64,000 nucleotides of DNA from Balamuthia mandrillaris (GCA_031835245.1 JAVKOQ010000205.1:1-64000); one strand, 5' to 3'. Positions 41,913 through 57,480 are shown, numbered from the stretch's first letter. Translations and numbers: made by a program. Notes: a model not told the origin generated them from the letters alone.

Positions 41913-42721
41913 CACCTCCTCCTCCTTCTCCTCCTCCTCTTCCTAATTTCTATTCTTTTCTTTCAAACGTTAATGCTTGCTTTGATGCCAAACGTGTATA
42001 GGAGTATATTAAAGATTTCAATATTTGGAAAGATATGACTTTTTGGGAAGAGTTCTTTTGGGGTAAGTTGCGATTCATGTCTTCTCTCCTTCATGTTTTC
42101 TCGGTGTTAACTTGGACCAAACAATAGACGAAGTGGTATCTATTCGCAGAGGCAGCAATTCCTATGAACAATTGCCAACCAACGAGGACGATGCTGAAGA
42201 ACAACAGCTCACTGACACGATCGAAAACTTTAGTACGTGCCTGTTGCATGTTGTTGATGTTTGGTTTTTTTGTTGCTGCTTAACCTAAACTTCAAACTTC
42301 AGTATACAATATGTTAAACTGGAAAGTGCCTTTGAATCACGTTTCTGAGTTCGTGGCCGTTTTGTGTGATACTAACAGACTGCCTTCAGTCAACAAAGCT
42401 GAGTTGTTGGTAGGTCATTCGTTTTATTTTTGGTTTGTCTACTTCGGTTAGCTAAACAAAAAACCAAAGGCAAAAGCTTGTTCTTTCAATCCAGAAACAG
42501 AAGAAAAGAAGAAGATAAACAGTGAAAACAAAACAGAGCTTCCTGCATCAGCAGTGCCCTCTTCTCCCCCTGTACCAGTTCATCACCACCAAAAGGAAGA
42601 AGCAGAAGAATTGCAACGACCGCCAACTGAGAGTGACATAAACCACAACAGAAAGAGCTTTCGACAGAAGATGAGGAAGAAAATGTCATTTACTGCTGCT
42701 AAGAAGGAGACCATGTCATAA
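39921..42721 (+). CDS. calponin-homology/coiled-coil protein with KIAA0513/SBF2-like domain
   Basis: 682 aa in ten exons: 39921-40132, 40225-40294, 40437-40650, 40709-40813, 40882-41630, 41692-41865, 42002-42062, 42128-42232, 42303-42409, 42470-42721. Residues 20-165 are a single type-3 calponin-homology domain (LEKALAEWVASV, ISSLQSGILLCKLVN, LYLKACWELGV, SDLYLRKGVSQVFQNLESLA), likely binding actin or a signalling partner. Residues about 200-380 form a long Glu/Arg/Lys coiled coil. The C-terminal module has LPELCLSTFAFDMMLYLMH, YIKDFNIWKDMTFWEEFFW and YNMLNWKVPLNHVSEFV, matching in order the C-terminus of the TPR protein at 23915-28577. The tail is basic (RQKMRKKMSF). Probable cytoskeletal scaffold. 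Intron 2 carries a TTCTTG repeat. Confidence 0.83.
40303..40396 (+). repeat. (TTCTTG)n array in CH-gene intron 2
   Basis: CTTGCT/TTCTTG hexamers over about 90 bp within intron 40295-40436, ending just before the acceptor region. Same unit as the AlaX, GH16 and armadillo-gene introns. Confidence 0.95.
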
Positions 42722-42908
42722 AAATACTCTTGGTGGCAGCTTTCTTGAACTCTTCTCTCTCCTCTTGTTCTCTTTCTTTCTAGTTTGTTAGAAAAGGAGC
42801 AAAAAAGAAACGACAAGAGACTGCTTCTCTTAAAGTTGACATAAGTACAATATGCTATATTAATGGTTGAAAAAAAAATGTTGAAAAAATGATTGTTGTG
42901 AATGGATG

Positions 42909-47561
<4,653 letters not shown>

Positions 47562-48047
47562 TAATTTTCCTTCTCTCTCTTTCTCTCCAGGCCTGGACGT
47601 TTTTTTTTTTGTTTATCCTTTCAACAGCCTTGCTCGCTCGCTTCGGCCTTGTTCTTCCTCCGCCTTTTATTTTTATTTTTTTGTTTTAACCGTGTATATT
47701 GGCTTTAGAGTAATGCATTGCTTCCGTTATTAATGGCTCCCGAAGCGAATGCACGTCTGTTTCCGATCAATGTAAAAGGCCAAAAAAGAGTCCTGCTGCA
47801 GTACAGTGCCCTGCAAGGAGTTTCCCTTGGACAATGTAGCAGTCTGCCAGCCCCCGGATCAAAGCCCATAAATTTTTTTAATTGATCAATTAATCAATCC
47901 CCTAAGTATTTGTCGACCACCATTTGAAGTCAATTTCTGCAATTTTAGTGGTCCTCAAAGAGAATGCAAAGACTGCGAACAATGTTAATTCCTAACATTC
48001 CTTGAATTGTTTTATTTGTTACAAACAAAAAAAAAAAAAGAAAGAAA
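47562..48047. other. divergent promoter region
   Basis: 486 bp between the receptor RasGAP and the CCCH gene. T-rich near 47600-47690. Includes AATTGATCAATTAATCAATC at about 47880, a short AT palindromic cluster. No gene. Confidence 0.5.
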
Positions 48048-50173
48048 ATGAAAAAATGTAGCGAAGAGGACGCCCACCAAGAAGAAGTGCGAGAACGAAG
48101 CAAAAAGCCATCGCGGGCTGCCTGCGAAAAGGTGTACAAGTTTCATGTGCCTCGAGGTCATCCGCACCCGCCACTCAAGGTAGGAACTACTCTTCTTCGA
48201 GCAGCCTTTGATTAAAACTCTCTTCTCGTTTTTTGATGTTTTTGCTTGAAAAACAAAACAAGGTTGAAGTTTATGCCGGAGACTTGTTGTGCATGCCACC
48301 GTCCTCAGCGGTGATCGTTTCCTCTTTTGTTCGTCGTGGCCGTCGCCGCTCCAGCCAACCGAAAGTAGACACGAAGACCTCTAGCGGCGAAAACAAGAAG
48401 GCAGACCGGAACAACCCCTTCACCACCATCGGAGCCATTCGTCACGCTTTCTTTTCAAGCACCCGGTCTCTTCAACGAATGGAAGGAGAAGGAGAAGACG
48501 AGGAAGCAACAGAAGAAGACGAGGACGAAACAGAGTCTTTCTCGGGTAGGCTTTATCGTTTCAAGCGACCTTGCGCTGCTCATTGCCCCTTTCGCCGGTT
48601 GTGGGTGGTCGACATTTGCGAGGAAGAGGCCGTGGAGCGGTTCACGTTGGATCACGTTCGCCACGTTTATGCCTTGTTGCGGCTTCACATCACTGACATT
48701 GTCAAAGACATGGTTCGTTCAACAGAAGAGGCAAAGACAGCGAATGAAGAAGAAGAAGATGACGAAATGGAAGAGGAACAACAAAAAGTGTCACAACACA
48801 ACCAACAAGCACGTCGAGGATGGTGGCCACCTTCTCTTCCGCTACAAGCAAAAGAGCAAGAAGAGGTGTCCGGTGAAAGCGTTCAGGGTTCAAGATCGGT
48901 CGCGTGTGTCTTCTACCAAAGCGGTCACTGCAACAAAGGTAACAACTGTAGATATGGTCATTTTTATGTGCAACCTTCATCTTCGTCAACTTCACCTTCG
49001 TTTACGCCATCATTTCAGCAACAGCAATCGCAACAACAACCACCAGCCTGTTGGTTTTTCGTGAACGGCTTTTGCAACAAAGGTACCTCTTGTCCGTTTT
49101 CACATCCTACTACCGCTACACCAACTACAACAGCGACGATATCAACAAATCAGCAAAAAGAAGATCAACGACGAGAGACAGCAACAACCTCATGCTTAGC
49201 CTTTTCTTCTTCCCCATCATCTTCTTCTCCTACTTCTGGAACGTTTGCTGTCAAGCCCACAAAGAATAATAACGATAAAAGAGAACAATACATCATCACT
49301 ATGCCGCTCATCGGTTTGGGCCATTCCAAACGGTTTAAAGAGTTGGATGTTCGCAAAGTGATGGAGATCCTCCTCAAAACGATTCGCAAGTGGGCCAACC
49401 ACGACGACAATTCGGTGCTTCGTCATCTGGACTGTGTTCGAATCGTCACCAACAATCCATGGCAAAGACTTCCTGTGTTGATGGACATTCTGGACATGGA
49501 CGTTACCTCCAACGAGTTGTTGTTGATGGCTCGAAAGGATCTGGCAAGAAGGATTCCCACCATTCGTTCTTCTGACATTCGCAACGTCCTGAAAGAGCTT
49601 TCACTTCATCACGGTAAGCGGTCAGCCTCATCATCAACCTCCTCAGCAAAGAACATTATGAGATGGGGCAGAGAGGTGGCCGAACTTTGTTCTTTTCTAC
49701 TGTTGCAACATTTTCATCCGTCTGCTTCTTCCTCGGCGTTGGACCTTGCGGCAAGACTCTCGGTTTTGTTGAAGGACATGACGCCAGCAAACACGGGAGA
49801 TGCGGTTAGCATGGTGGTCTATTCCTACCTGCAGTTGTTGAGAAGTTGTGGGAACCACGCCTCTCATGCTGCCGTCACTTCCTTTTCAGCTGGTTCAGCG
49901 TCTTCGTCTTCCTCCTCCTCCTCCTCTTCATCGCTTTCCTATGTGGAGGTGGAGCAGCAGCACGAAATCACGAGCACAGCACAGGACGGCGAAAGGATAA
50001 AGAAGAAGAGGAAGCAAAAACCAGGAGGCAACAAAATAGCGGTGGCGATACAGCCCACCCTCAACGCCGTGGATGCCGTGACGGTGATCATGGCCGTCAT
50101 CAAGGTCGCCCAATGGACGGACAACTTCCTGCTGGGCCAACAGCCACAACGGCAACCACGCCCCAAAGCCTGA
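48048..50173 (+). CDS. CCCH zinc-finger protein with split macro-like domain
   Basis: 680 aa in two exons: 48048-48179 and 48263-50173. Residues about 44-180 begin like a macro-type fold (VEVYAGDLLCMPPSSAVIVS, then NNPFTTIGAIRHAFF). Two CCCH fingers of spacing C-x7-C-x5-C-x3-H follow, at about 257-275 (CVFYQSGHCNKGNNCRYGH) and 306-324 (CWFFVNGFCNKGTSCPFSH). The macro-like fold seems to resume at about 386-440 (IITMPLIGLGHSKRF, then ILLKTIRKW and CVRIV). The arrangement resembles bacterial macro-like domains with VIVSSF and AMPLxxTGxQ motifs, here separated by acidic linkers and zinc fingers. The C-terminal half has more helical sequence and a Ser run. Likely role: RNA binding plus a nucleotide or ADP-ribose-related module. 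CCCH calls are sure; macro-like is inference. Confidence 0.75.
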
Positions 50174-50300
50174 AAATTGCAATTCACCAAACAAAGACAT
50201 TTTTGCCGACTTTGCGGGCAATAGGATAGTTTAAGTTTCTTATTTTTGGTGAAAAATAAATTAAATTCACGGGATTTAAGACCGATTTGGATAATATAGA

Positions 50301-50310
50301 TATATAAATA
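50301..50310 (+). promoter_or_regulatory. TATA-like box of the GT64 gene
   Basis: TATATAAATA about 92 bp upstream of the ATG at 50401, in the 227-bp spacer after the CCCH gene. Composition and distance fit a core promoter. Confidence 0.45.
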
Positions 50311-50400
50311 CCCTGTTTTTTCCTCAAAAAAAGGAATGGCAGATTAAATTCTCCCCTGCAGCAAAGAGAAAGAGAAAGAAAAAGTGGCAGAGAGAGGAGA

Positions 50401-53400
50401 ATGACGGGCAGACGGCCCCTGTTTCGTTTGCTGCTTGCTCTGCTCGCCATTGGGACGCTTTCCCTGGTGTGGCGGTCCACCAACCTCTCCCTCTTGGACT
50501 CCTCGGCCAGCGAGGAGGAGGAACGGGCACGCACGGTCGCTCCGGTGTGCCTTGTGGGGCGAGCCGGGTCGAAGGAAGAAGCCGTTCGCCTTTGGCGCTT
50601 GTGGGACTCCAGTTTTCCGGCCGTCTTTTGGCTGTCCTCAACAACAATCGACCGGTCTGCTTCTCTTGCTACTCCTCCTGGTCTCACCGTTTTGCAATGG
50701 CCACGCTTCTACGGCCAGGCACGCAAAAAGCTGAACAAACAAGAAACGCTCTACGAGGCCTATCATCACGCCGCTTCGCTGCATCACTGCGAATACTACT
50801 TTTACCTCTCCGAAGACGTTGCTTTCATTTCCTCCTATGAACCTCGCGAAGAGGAAGAGGAGGGACGGCCAACCTCACCGAGCGCAGCGTTGGTCCAACT
50901 GTTGGAGAGGTGGAAGCCGGCTGTCGCTTCGTTTGGGAATCTCACCCACAGCAAAACGAACGGCGGCGTGGCTCCTCTCGTTCGAGGCTTGAACTTGGAG
51001 GCTTTTCTCGTTCATCGTTCGCTAGCAGGTTTGGTCTTTGAAGCAGGAGAAGACCAAAAGCTTTTCGGAGGCTGGACGCTATCCTCCCTCTTCGGCATGC
51101 ACGTTCTGCCTGCCTTGCTCGAAGAACACGCGCTTGACTTCCTATCATTTACGGCGAATAAGTTTCAAGCCTCTTCCTTGTTTCTACGAAACGAACATTC
51201 ATCAGCTGGAGCCTTAATGGACAGCGTCACGTGGAGTGTGTCCTCAGGAATGACACTCGACAATGAAGAAGATGATGAGGAAATTGCTCGCATGACTCGG
51301 CTCAATCGGAAGCCGGCAACCAACGTTCCTTCCGACTTCAAGCCGACATTTCTTAAGCGGATGAACGAAGCATATCGTCTTAACAACGTCTTGCTGGGCA
51401 AACGCTTTCTCGATGCTTGGAAGAGCGTCTTTCCGCGATTGCCTTTTGCATCTTTTCACAAACCTTCTTTTGTCATCAACGTAATTCTTACCAACGACAA
51501 AGATACGCAAGGCAAAGGTCGACTATGGAGATCGTTAGAGGCAGCTGAACGTATTCCATACCCTGTTTCCATTCACGTCTTCTCATGTTCAACCGAATCA
51601 CCACCGCTCTCCTCATTTCCGCCCAGCAGACACAGTACAATCTACGTTCACACCAGAACATTCCCCACAGAAGATTGTTGGAACCCAACTCAAGGGAATG
51701 AGTTTGCTCTCTTTCTTCGTGACGATCAGGAGGTCTCTCCTTTCTTCTTACGGTGGCTGGCCAAGGCCGTGGAGACATATTTCCTGGGAGAGAGCTACGA
51801 TCCCCATCTCTCTGGTGTTTCTTTGTACTCCATTCCATTTGAGGGGCGAACAGAGGCGACAGTTGGTGCTCCGCTCTTGGTTCAGCATTCGATGGAGTGG
51901 GGCGTTCTGTGGGACGGTCAAAGTTGGAACCGCTTTCAACAGTGGTATCAACAAAAGCAGGACGCCTCGAACCAGAGGTTTTCGATGCTATTTTCGGGGG
52001 CAGAGAGAAGGGAGAGCAACGGCGCCATGGAGTCGTGGAGCCTAGCCCATGTTAGCTTCGTAGAAGAGATAGAGCGGATGGTTTTAATGCCAAATCCTCC
52101 CGATGGGCTTTCTTTCGTTTCTAGCTTATACTCTGTGAACGAAAACGACAAAGAGCTGCTTCGACTCACGTCGGAACTGCCGCTGTTGAAGCAAACGGAA
52201 GACATGAACCTGCTCAAATGGCCGCCGTTGGAAACGTTGCAAGTGTTTAATTCGAAATTTTGGAGTGCCGCAAAACAGGAAACGGAAGAAGGAAAGGAGA
52301 ATGAAGAAGGGCAAGGCGAAGAAGAACACAAAGAACAAGAACAACAAGGTCTAGCAGAAGCAGAGGAAGACGGTGATCGCGGAGCGATGAGCGCACTTCC
52401 TTCCGATGCAAATCCTATTCGATGCATGTTGGTTATGCCCGTCTTTTCTCGTGTAGATACGTTTATCGATCGTTTGCAGCACTATACAGGCATTCGCGAT
52501 GTTATAGACCAAATCCTCATCGTTTGGAACAATTTAGATCAACCCCCTCCTCTTAATTCTTCCTCTATTATCATTACTTCTTCCAACTCGACCCTTTCTT
52601 TCATCTTCAATGGCGTCCCTGTGACCATTAAAAGGATGCCAAGAAACTCTTTGAACAACCGTTTCTTGCCCTTCGACGAGTTACAAAACTACGACTGCAT
52701 TCTTCACATGGACGATGACACCGACTTCCCTCCCGAGGCTTTAACCACCGAGTTGGTTGCTTGGAGGACTCACCCTCGCTCTATGGTCAACGTACGTGAA
52801 AAAGGGCGATCGCATGCAGTGGAAGCGGATACAGGGCGACTCTTTTACAGCTCAACTCATGGAGCCTTCGTCTCTATTGTTCTGCCCAGTGGCCTAATGC
52901 TCCACAAGGGCTATCACGCTATGTACAGCGACGGCTCTTTGCAGAAGGCTCGCCAATTGGTGGACTCTTTTATGAACTGTGAGGATATTCTGATGAACTT
53001 TGTGGTGGCGAATGCGACTGGAAGACCTCCCGTCATTGTGGACGTGAGCATCCGCAAAGCACTCATCAGAAAACTTGGAAAGTCTGGTGTAAGCGCAAAA
53101 GATGATCATTATGAACGGCGCAACACTTGCATTCGACTTTTGGGAGAGATGTTTGATGGCATTCCGTTACGGTATGCTGAACATGCTTTTTCTGCGAATT
53201 CTTCAGTGGACGAGGCACACAACAACTTTGATCAGTTTCTTATAATGAAGCGCAACTCCAAGCTCATTCTCTCCCCTCCCAACGACCTCGATCTTCCTCC
53301 TCTTTGCTTGGAATGCATTCACTATGGCCAACTCTATCACCATCACGAGGTGCTGATGTCGTCTCTCAACCAGACGACACTTGCTCTTCCTTGCGATCCT

Positions 53401-53577
53401 CTACAAACTCCTCACTTGTGCCAACAGGGAGACCAACGGATTCGAGTTAAGAGGCGGATGAGTGGGTTTCGGTGCAAATCCAAGAAAATAGGCATATGCA
53501 GGAAGCAACTGCAACGAAAGGCCATGGCAAACTGTATATTTTTGGAGCTATGTCCTTCTTCTGCTTCTCTTGTTTAA
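50401..53577 (+). CDS. type II membrane glycosyltransferase with GT64 (exostosin-like) domain
   Basis: Intronless, 1058 aa. A short Arg-rich cytosolic tail, then a signal-anchor helix (about 7-25, LFRLLLALLAIGTLSLVW) place it in the Golgi or ER, lumen-facing. Residues about 675-960 are a GT64 domain as in EXTL2/EXTL3: DQILIVWNNLDQPPP, RNSLNNRFLPFDEL, metal-binding DDD in ILHMDDDTDFPPEALTTEL (about 770), MNCEDILMNFVVA, RNTCIRLLGEMF. The middle (about 350-550) resembles a second, GT2-like region (FVINVILTNDKD, FALFLRDDQEVSPFFLRWL). The N-terminal third (YYFYLSEDVAFI) may be further enzyme or a stem. An acidic linker (about 615-665) separates them. Predicted to add HexNAc to a glycan; donor and acceptor unknown. 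Confidence 0.82.
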   Translation: MTGRRPLFRLLLALLAIGTLSLVWRSTNLSLLDSSASEEEERARTVAPVCLVGRAGSKEEAVRLWRLWDSSFPAVFWLSSTTIDRSASLATPPGLTVLQWPRFYGQARKKLNKQETLYEAYHHAASLHHCEYYFYLSEDVAFISSYEPREEEEEGRPTSPSAALVQLLERWKPAVASFGNLTHSKTNGGVAPLVRGLNLEAFLVHRSLAGLVFEAGEDQKLFGGWTLSSLFGMHVLPALLEEHALDFLSFTANKFQASSLFLRNEHSSAGALMDSVTWSVSSGMTLDNEEDDEEIARMTRLNRKPATNVPSDFKPTFLKRMNEAYRLNNVLLGKRFLDAWKSVFPRLPFASFHKPSFVINVILTNDKDTQGKGRLWRSLEAAERIPYPVSIHVFSCSTESPPLSSFPPSRHSTIYVHTRTFPTEDCWNPTQGNEFALFLRDDQEVSPFFLRWLAKAVETYFLGESYDPHLSGVSLYSIPFEGRTEATVGAPLLVQHSMEWGVLWDGQSWNRFQQWYQQKQDASNQRFSMLFSGAERRESNGAMESWSLAHVSFVEEIERMVLMPNPPDGLSFVSSLYSVNENDKELLRLTSELPLLKQTEDMNLLKWPPLETLQVFNSKFWSAAKQETEEGKENEEGQGEEEHKEQEQQGLAEAEEDGDRGAMSALPSDANPIRCMLVMPVFSRVDTFIDRLQHYTGIRDVIDQILIVWNNLDQPPPLNSSSIIITSSNSTLSFIFNGVPVTIKRMPRNSLNNRFLPFDELQNYDCILHMDDDTDFPPEALTTELVAWRTHPRSMVNVREKGRSHAVEADTGRLFYSSTHGAFVSIVLPSGLMLHKGYHAMYSDGSLQKARQLVDSFMNCEDILMNFVVANATGRPPVIVDVSIRKALIRKLGKSGVSAKDDHYERRNTCIRLLGEMFDGIPLRYAEHAFSANSSVDEAHNNFDQFLIMKRNSKLILSPPNDLDLPPLCLECIHYGQLYHHHEVLMSSLNQTTLALPCDPLQTPHLCQQGDQRIRVKRRMSGFRCKSKKIGICRKQLQRKAMANCIFLELCPSSASLV

Positions 53578-54202
53578 GGAAACAATTATTTATTGGTGAA
53601 GCCTTTGTGTCTTCTTTTCCTTTCGTCTTTCTTTGTTCCTTCGCTCGCTTTTTCCTATGTTGCCAGTTGGACTAACCGGTACAATCCGTGGCTTCATCGA
53701 CGGGAGCAACTTGCTTGTTTCTTCTTGTGGTTTATTTGGTCTTTGTTTTTTTTTTTGTTCTTGAAGCATTAAGTTGGCTGGCCAAGGGCAACGAGGTGCT
53801 CAGCACAAAGAATGTCGTCCTTCTGTCACCTGGGCACGTGTGGTAATGGACACTCGCCTAAAAAGAGAAAACAAATGCTTGGAGGATATATTGCTTTCAA
53901 CCAACCACAAGCCCCTTGGACAAAGACTCACGTCACAATTACCCTAGGAAGTTTAGTGTTAATGTCCGCTGGCGTGAACTTGTAGAACGCATAAGGAATA
54001 GCAGGTGGTTCGTGAAATGATGTGTTTGTACGCCCACGGTTCTCATTGGTCTGCCTTCCCAGCAGGTGGCACAAAATGGAGGACTTCTTAGGTGAAAATA
54101 ATTATGACATTAATACATTTAAGAAATTAAGGCATTACACCTCAATACAAAATAACAGCTCTTTGTTGTTTGTTTCTATATTTTTCTTTCAAACAAACAA
54201 AC
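53578..54202. other. intergenic with possible minus-strand exons
   Basis: Mostly non-coding. On the minus strand two short pieces join in frame across a GT-AG intron (53858-53931): about 53932-54110 (ending KFTPADINTKLPRVIVT) and 53800-53857 (VSITTRAQVTEGRHSLC, stop at 53800). Amino acid composition looks coding, but there is no start codon and no homology I know. Could be a gene remnant. Confidence 0.25.
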
Positions 54203-55652
54203 ATGAAGTCCTTTACTGTACCTCTTGTAGTACTCTCTGCTGTGCTGCTGTGCTGCTGCGCTTCCTTCGCTTCCGCCGAACCACGGCTCGACCCCTCCAG
54301 CTGGACGCTGCAGTGGCAGGACGAGTTTGAGGGCTCCGGCCTCGACCGAACTCTCTGGGACGTGGAGGTGAACTGTTGGGGAGGCGGCAACAACGAGAAG
54401 CAATGCTACGTGGACGAGGAGGACAACATCTTCCTGGAGGAGGGCATGCTTCACCTCCGCTCCATCCGCATTCCCGGCGGCACCACAGGAGACGCAAACA
54501 ATGACTGTACCTTGGACCCCGAGCCCGAGCCTGGCGTTTGCACCTGGACGCAACCGCACACCAGCGGACGTATTCGCACGAGGAACAGCGACACAGGCTC
54601 TTTCCATCACGGTTACTTCGAGATCAGGTTTGCTTCTTCTTGTTCTTCTTCTTCTTCTTGTTCTTGTTCTTCTTCTTCTTCTTGTTCTTCTTCTTCTTCT
54701 TCTTCTTGTTGTTGTTGTTCTTCTTCTTCTTCTTGTTCTTCTTCTTCTTGTTCTTCTTCTTCTTGTTCTTCTTCTTCTTCTTCTTCTTCTTCTTCTTCTT
54801 CTTCTTCTTCTTCTTCTTCTTCTTCTTCTTCTTCTTCTTCTTCTTCTTCTTCTCTTTGTGAAACAAAATAAATAATATTTTCTACTTGTTTTTTTTTTTT
54901 AAAGAGCTCAGCTCCCAGATGGAGACTTCCGTTGGCCCGCTTTCTGGATGTTGCCCACTGATACGAAGTACCCCGGTTGGGCCGCCAGTGGAGAGATCGA
55001 CATCATGGAGTACCGCTCCCAACTCGTGGACCAGATGGAGTTCACCCTTCATCACGGCGCTCCTTGGCCCGACAACCAGCACACCGGCTCTGGGCCAGTC
55101 AGTATGTTACCCTCCTCTCTCTTGTCCTTCCCAACCATCCATTGATCCGTTTCTCTTCATGTCCACCTTCTTTCCAAACCAGCTCTCGAAGGCGCCGACT
55201 TCTCCGCCGACTTCCACACCTTTGCCATCCTTTGGATAGAGAGTGAGATGCGTTGGTTCGTGGATGGTGTTGAGACCTACCACCTGGACCTGGACCGACG
55301 CTGGGACATTGGCGTGGAGGACAAGTCCGGCTACACGGCCAACGGGCAACCTTGGGACCAAGACTTTCACATCATCCTCAACATGGCCATTGCTGGCGGC
55401 TTCTTCGGCGGATCCATTGCAGACTATAACGATGACACGGCTCACCTCACCTGGAATAACGACTTTACCATCGACTACGTTCGTGTCTATGACGTGCCCG
55501 AGGATTGGGAGGAATACTATGTGGAGGACCTTCCTGGGGATGGCAGCACCGACGGCAGCACCGACGGCAGCACTGACGGCAGCGAAGATGGTGACGGAGA
55601 GAGTGGGAATGATGGTGATGCAGGTCATCGCCCTCTCCCTCTTTTCTTTTAA
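54203..55652 (+). CDS. secreted GH16 beta-glucanase (laminarinase type)
   Basis: 363 aa in three exons: 54203-54627, 54905-55101, 55183-55652. Residues 1-26 are a signal peptide (VLLCCCASFASA). The GH16 jelly roll follows: WTLQWQDEFEGSGLDRTLWD, LRSIRIPGG, catalytic GEIDIMEYRS (nucleophile and acid/base Glu of the ExDxxE motif), WFVDGVETYHLD and FHIILNMAIAGGFFGG. Expected to hydrolyse beta-1,3 or mixed-linkage glucans, for feeding or cyst-wall remodelling. The C-terminus is a Gly/Ser/Asp linker with GSTD repeated. A donor at 55624 with an acceptor at 55775 would instead give a longer, basic C-terminus ending at 55863. Intron 1 has 220 bp of TTC/TTG repeat. Confidence 0.9.
54633..54854 (+). repeat. 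(TTC)n/(TTCTTG)n array in GH16 intron 1
   Basis: TTCTTG units grade into a pure (TTC)n run of about 80 bp toward the acceptor. Within intron 54628-54904. Confidence 0.95.
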
Positions 55653-56295
55653 ATGAATGAGCGGAAGACCAGTTACATGGCCATCGATATAACATTGTAA
55701 CGTGTAATGCTAAAGGCTAAATAAAAACTGGTTTTGTCTTCTCTCTTCTCCTTTTTTTTCTTCCGTCTCCGGCAGCAGAAGATAATTCACGCGGAATACG
55801 TTGGCGACCAGCAACCAAACCTCAACGTCGGCGTTCGCTCAGCGAACTAGTGGTGCTAAAATGAGGGAGAATTAAAGAAACAACAGTCGTATCTGCAAGA
55901 GAAATGGGTTGAATTTGCAATAAAAAAAGACAGGAAGAATGCTAACAAAAAAGTCCGGGAATGTCGTAGGTGAGACCGAACTAATACAACAGATTCTCTG
56001 ATCCTTTGGTTAAAGTTGAAGGTGCATGAAAGTGATCGACGGGAAAGAACTGTAAGTTACGGTAATGGCAGGAGGAGAAAGAACTTCACATGTTGTTTTT
56101 AGTGCTAGTTGCTAACTTTCTGATTTTCAAGTGAGAAATGGAGAGAGACAGGGAGAGGGAGAGAGGGAGAGAGAGGGAGAGAGAGAGTGTGTGTATTTTA
56201 AATAGGAAGGAAAGCAAACTAACCAGAAAAAAACAAGAACTATGTCGGCTCATCTTTCCTGTGAGCTGGATACGACAAAGAGTACTACTCATCGC
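55653..56295. other. spacer between convergent genes
   Basis: About 640 bp. Contains a GA-rich run (56137-56190, GAGAGAGGGA units). Possible alternative terminal exon of the GH16 gene to 55863. Nothing else recognised. Confidence 0.5.
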
Positions 56296-57440
56296 TTAAA
56301 CGAGGTTCGAATACACTGTAGATGCATGGCGGGAAGTGTGCTTCACACCTGAGCTCACTGGGGTTTGGTGAAGATGCAATTGACACTTTCTGCATCGTCG
56401 TCTGAAGAGCTTGAAGCCTGCTTGTTCGAGGGTCAAATGCGCCGGACTTATGCAGCGAGAGTTGTGGCATAAGTGCGATACCTCCAAGCCATGAACTAGC
56501 ACTCGATAGTGCAGTAACCAAGAAATTGCACAAAGTATTTGCGGTTCTCCACAGTAGCTTGTAGATATCCATCATTTCCATCTTTGGGGTGGTGACAGTA
56601 ACACCTCCACCTCTCTTCTTCAGCTTCTTCGAGGGTTAATTTTTTGTTGTCCGTCCCCTTGAGCATCCAACAACCTCCCGACCTGACAATACTTCCTTCC
56701 CATCTTTAGCAGGGAGTCCAGACTCAGCTCGTTCACAGTCATAACGTGCCCTGGGGTGTGTGGTTCCCGAACTTTTCTCTTCTTTCTATTGGTCGTGCTG
56801 GAACTAGCCTTGTGTGTCTTCGCTATTTGCCCGCGTGTTTGCCTGCACGTGCAGAACTGCGATGTTGCAGACGGTCGATCGTTTTATCCTTGTTTTGCTC
56901 ATCATCTTCCATTCTCTCGTTTTCTTGCCTTTCTTGTTCGGCTTGCTTTCGAAGGTTCGCTTTGTAGAGGAGGTAGTTGGCTGTCTCCTCTGCCAATAAA
57001 CGCACCGAGTTCAAAATGGAGAAGACGGATATTGGTTGGTCCTGTTCTACCTCATATTGGACATAGGATTGCGGCGTCCATTGAACGCTGATTTCCTCTT
57101 CCTCGCAAGTCGTGTCACTGGTTCCAGTGGGGTGTTGATTGGGCACCCAAGAATGTCCTTTTCAACCATGTCTGTTATTATCATTTTTTTTTTTTTGCTC
57201 AGCTCAGTTCTGCACAGTGAATGAAAGAACGGTGGGAGGAGAGCGGCATTATTAATTAAAATACATACCTTCTGGGACTGGTGTCAACCGTAGAACATGC
57301 TTGCGGTATCTATCCAACGACAACGAGCCCTTTGCCAAAAGCACATGCAACGCTGGGTTCTTTGCGAGACGAGTAGACCCTTGCGTCCCTTTGGCGATCT
57401 CCTGTCTTATAAGCTCCTCTTCGTCATATCCAGGAATCAA
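56296..57440 (-). pseudogene. zinc-binding-loop His-Me finger (homing-endonuclease-like) gene, disrupted
   Basis: Several minus-strand exons in frame: about 57269-57440 (YDEEELIRQEIAKGTQG, SLSLDRYRKHVLRL), 57051-57180 (DMVEKDILGCPINTPLEPV, RLARKRKSAF), perhaps 56870-56985 (basic), and a terminal exon from about 56702. The last begins GGCWMLKG, continues RCYCHHPKDGNDGYLQATVE, and has GLEVSHLCHNSRCISPAHL, the zinc-binding loop of His-Me finger nucleases (I-PpoI-like). The two halves of this exon are in different frames (a one-base shift near 56500), so the gene is probably inactive unless splicing differs. The 5' end lies in or beyond the GA-rich tract at 57481-57650 and is unresolved. Such genes are common in Acanthamoeba-type amoebae and giant viruses. 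Function: DNA cleavage, if intact. Confidence 0.5.
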
Positions 57441-57480
57441 TGAACTTGTCGAGCGCCGTTGCGTGCAATGCAATGTGTGG

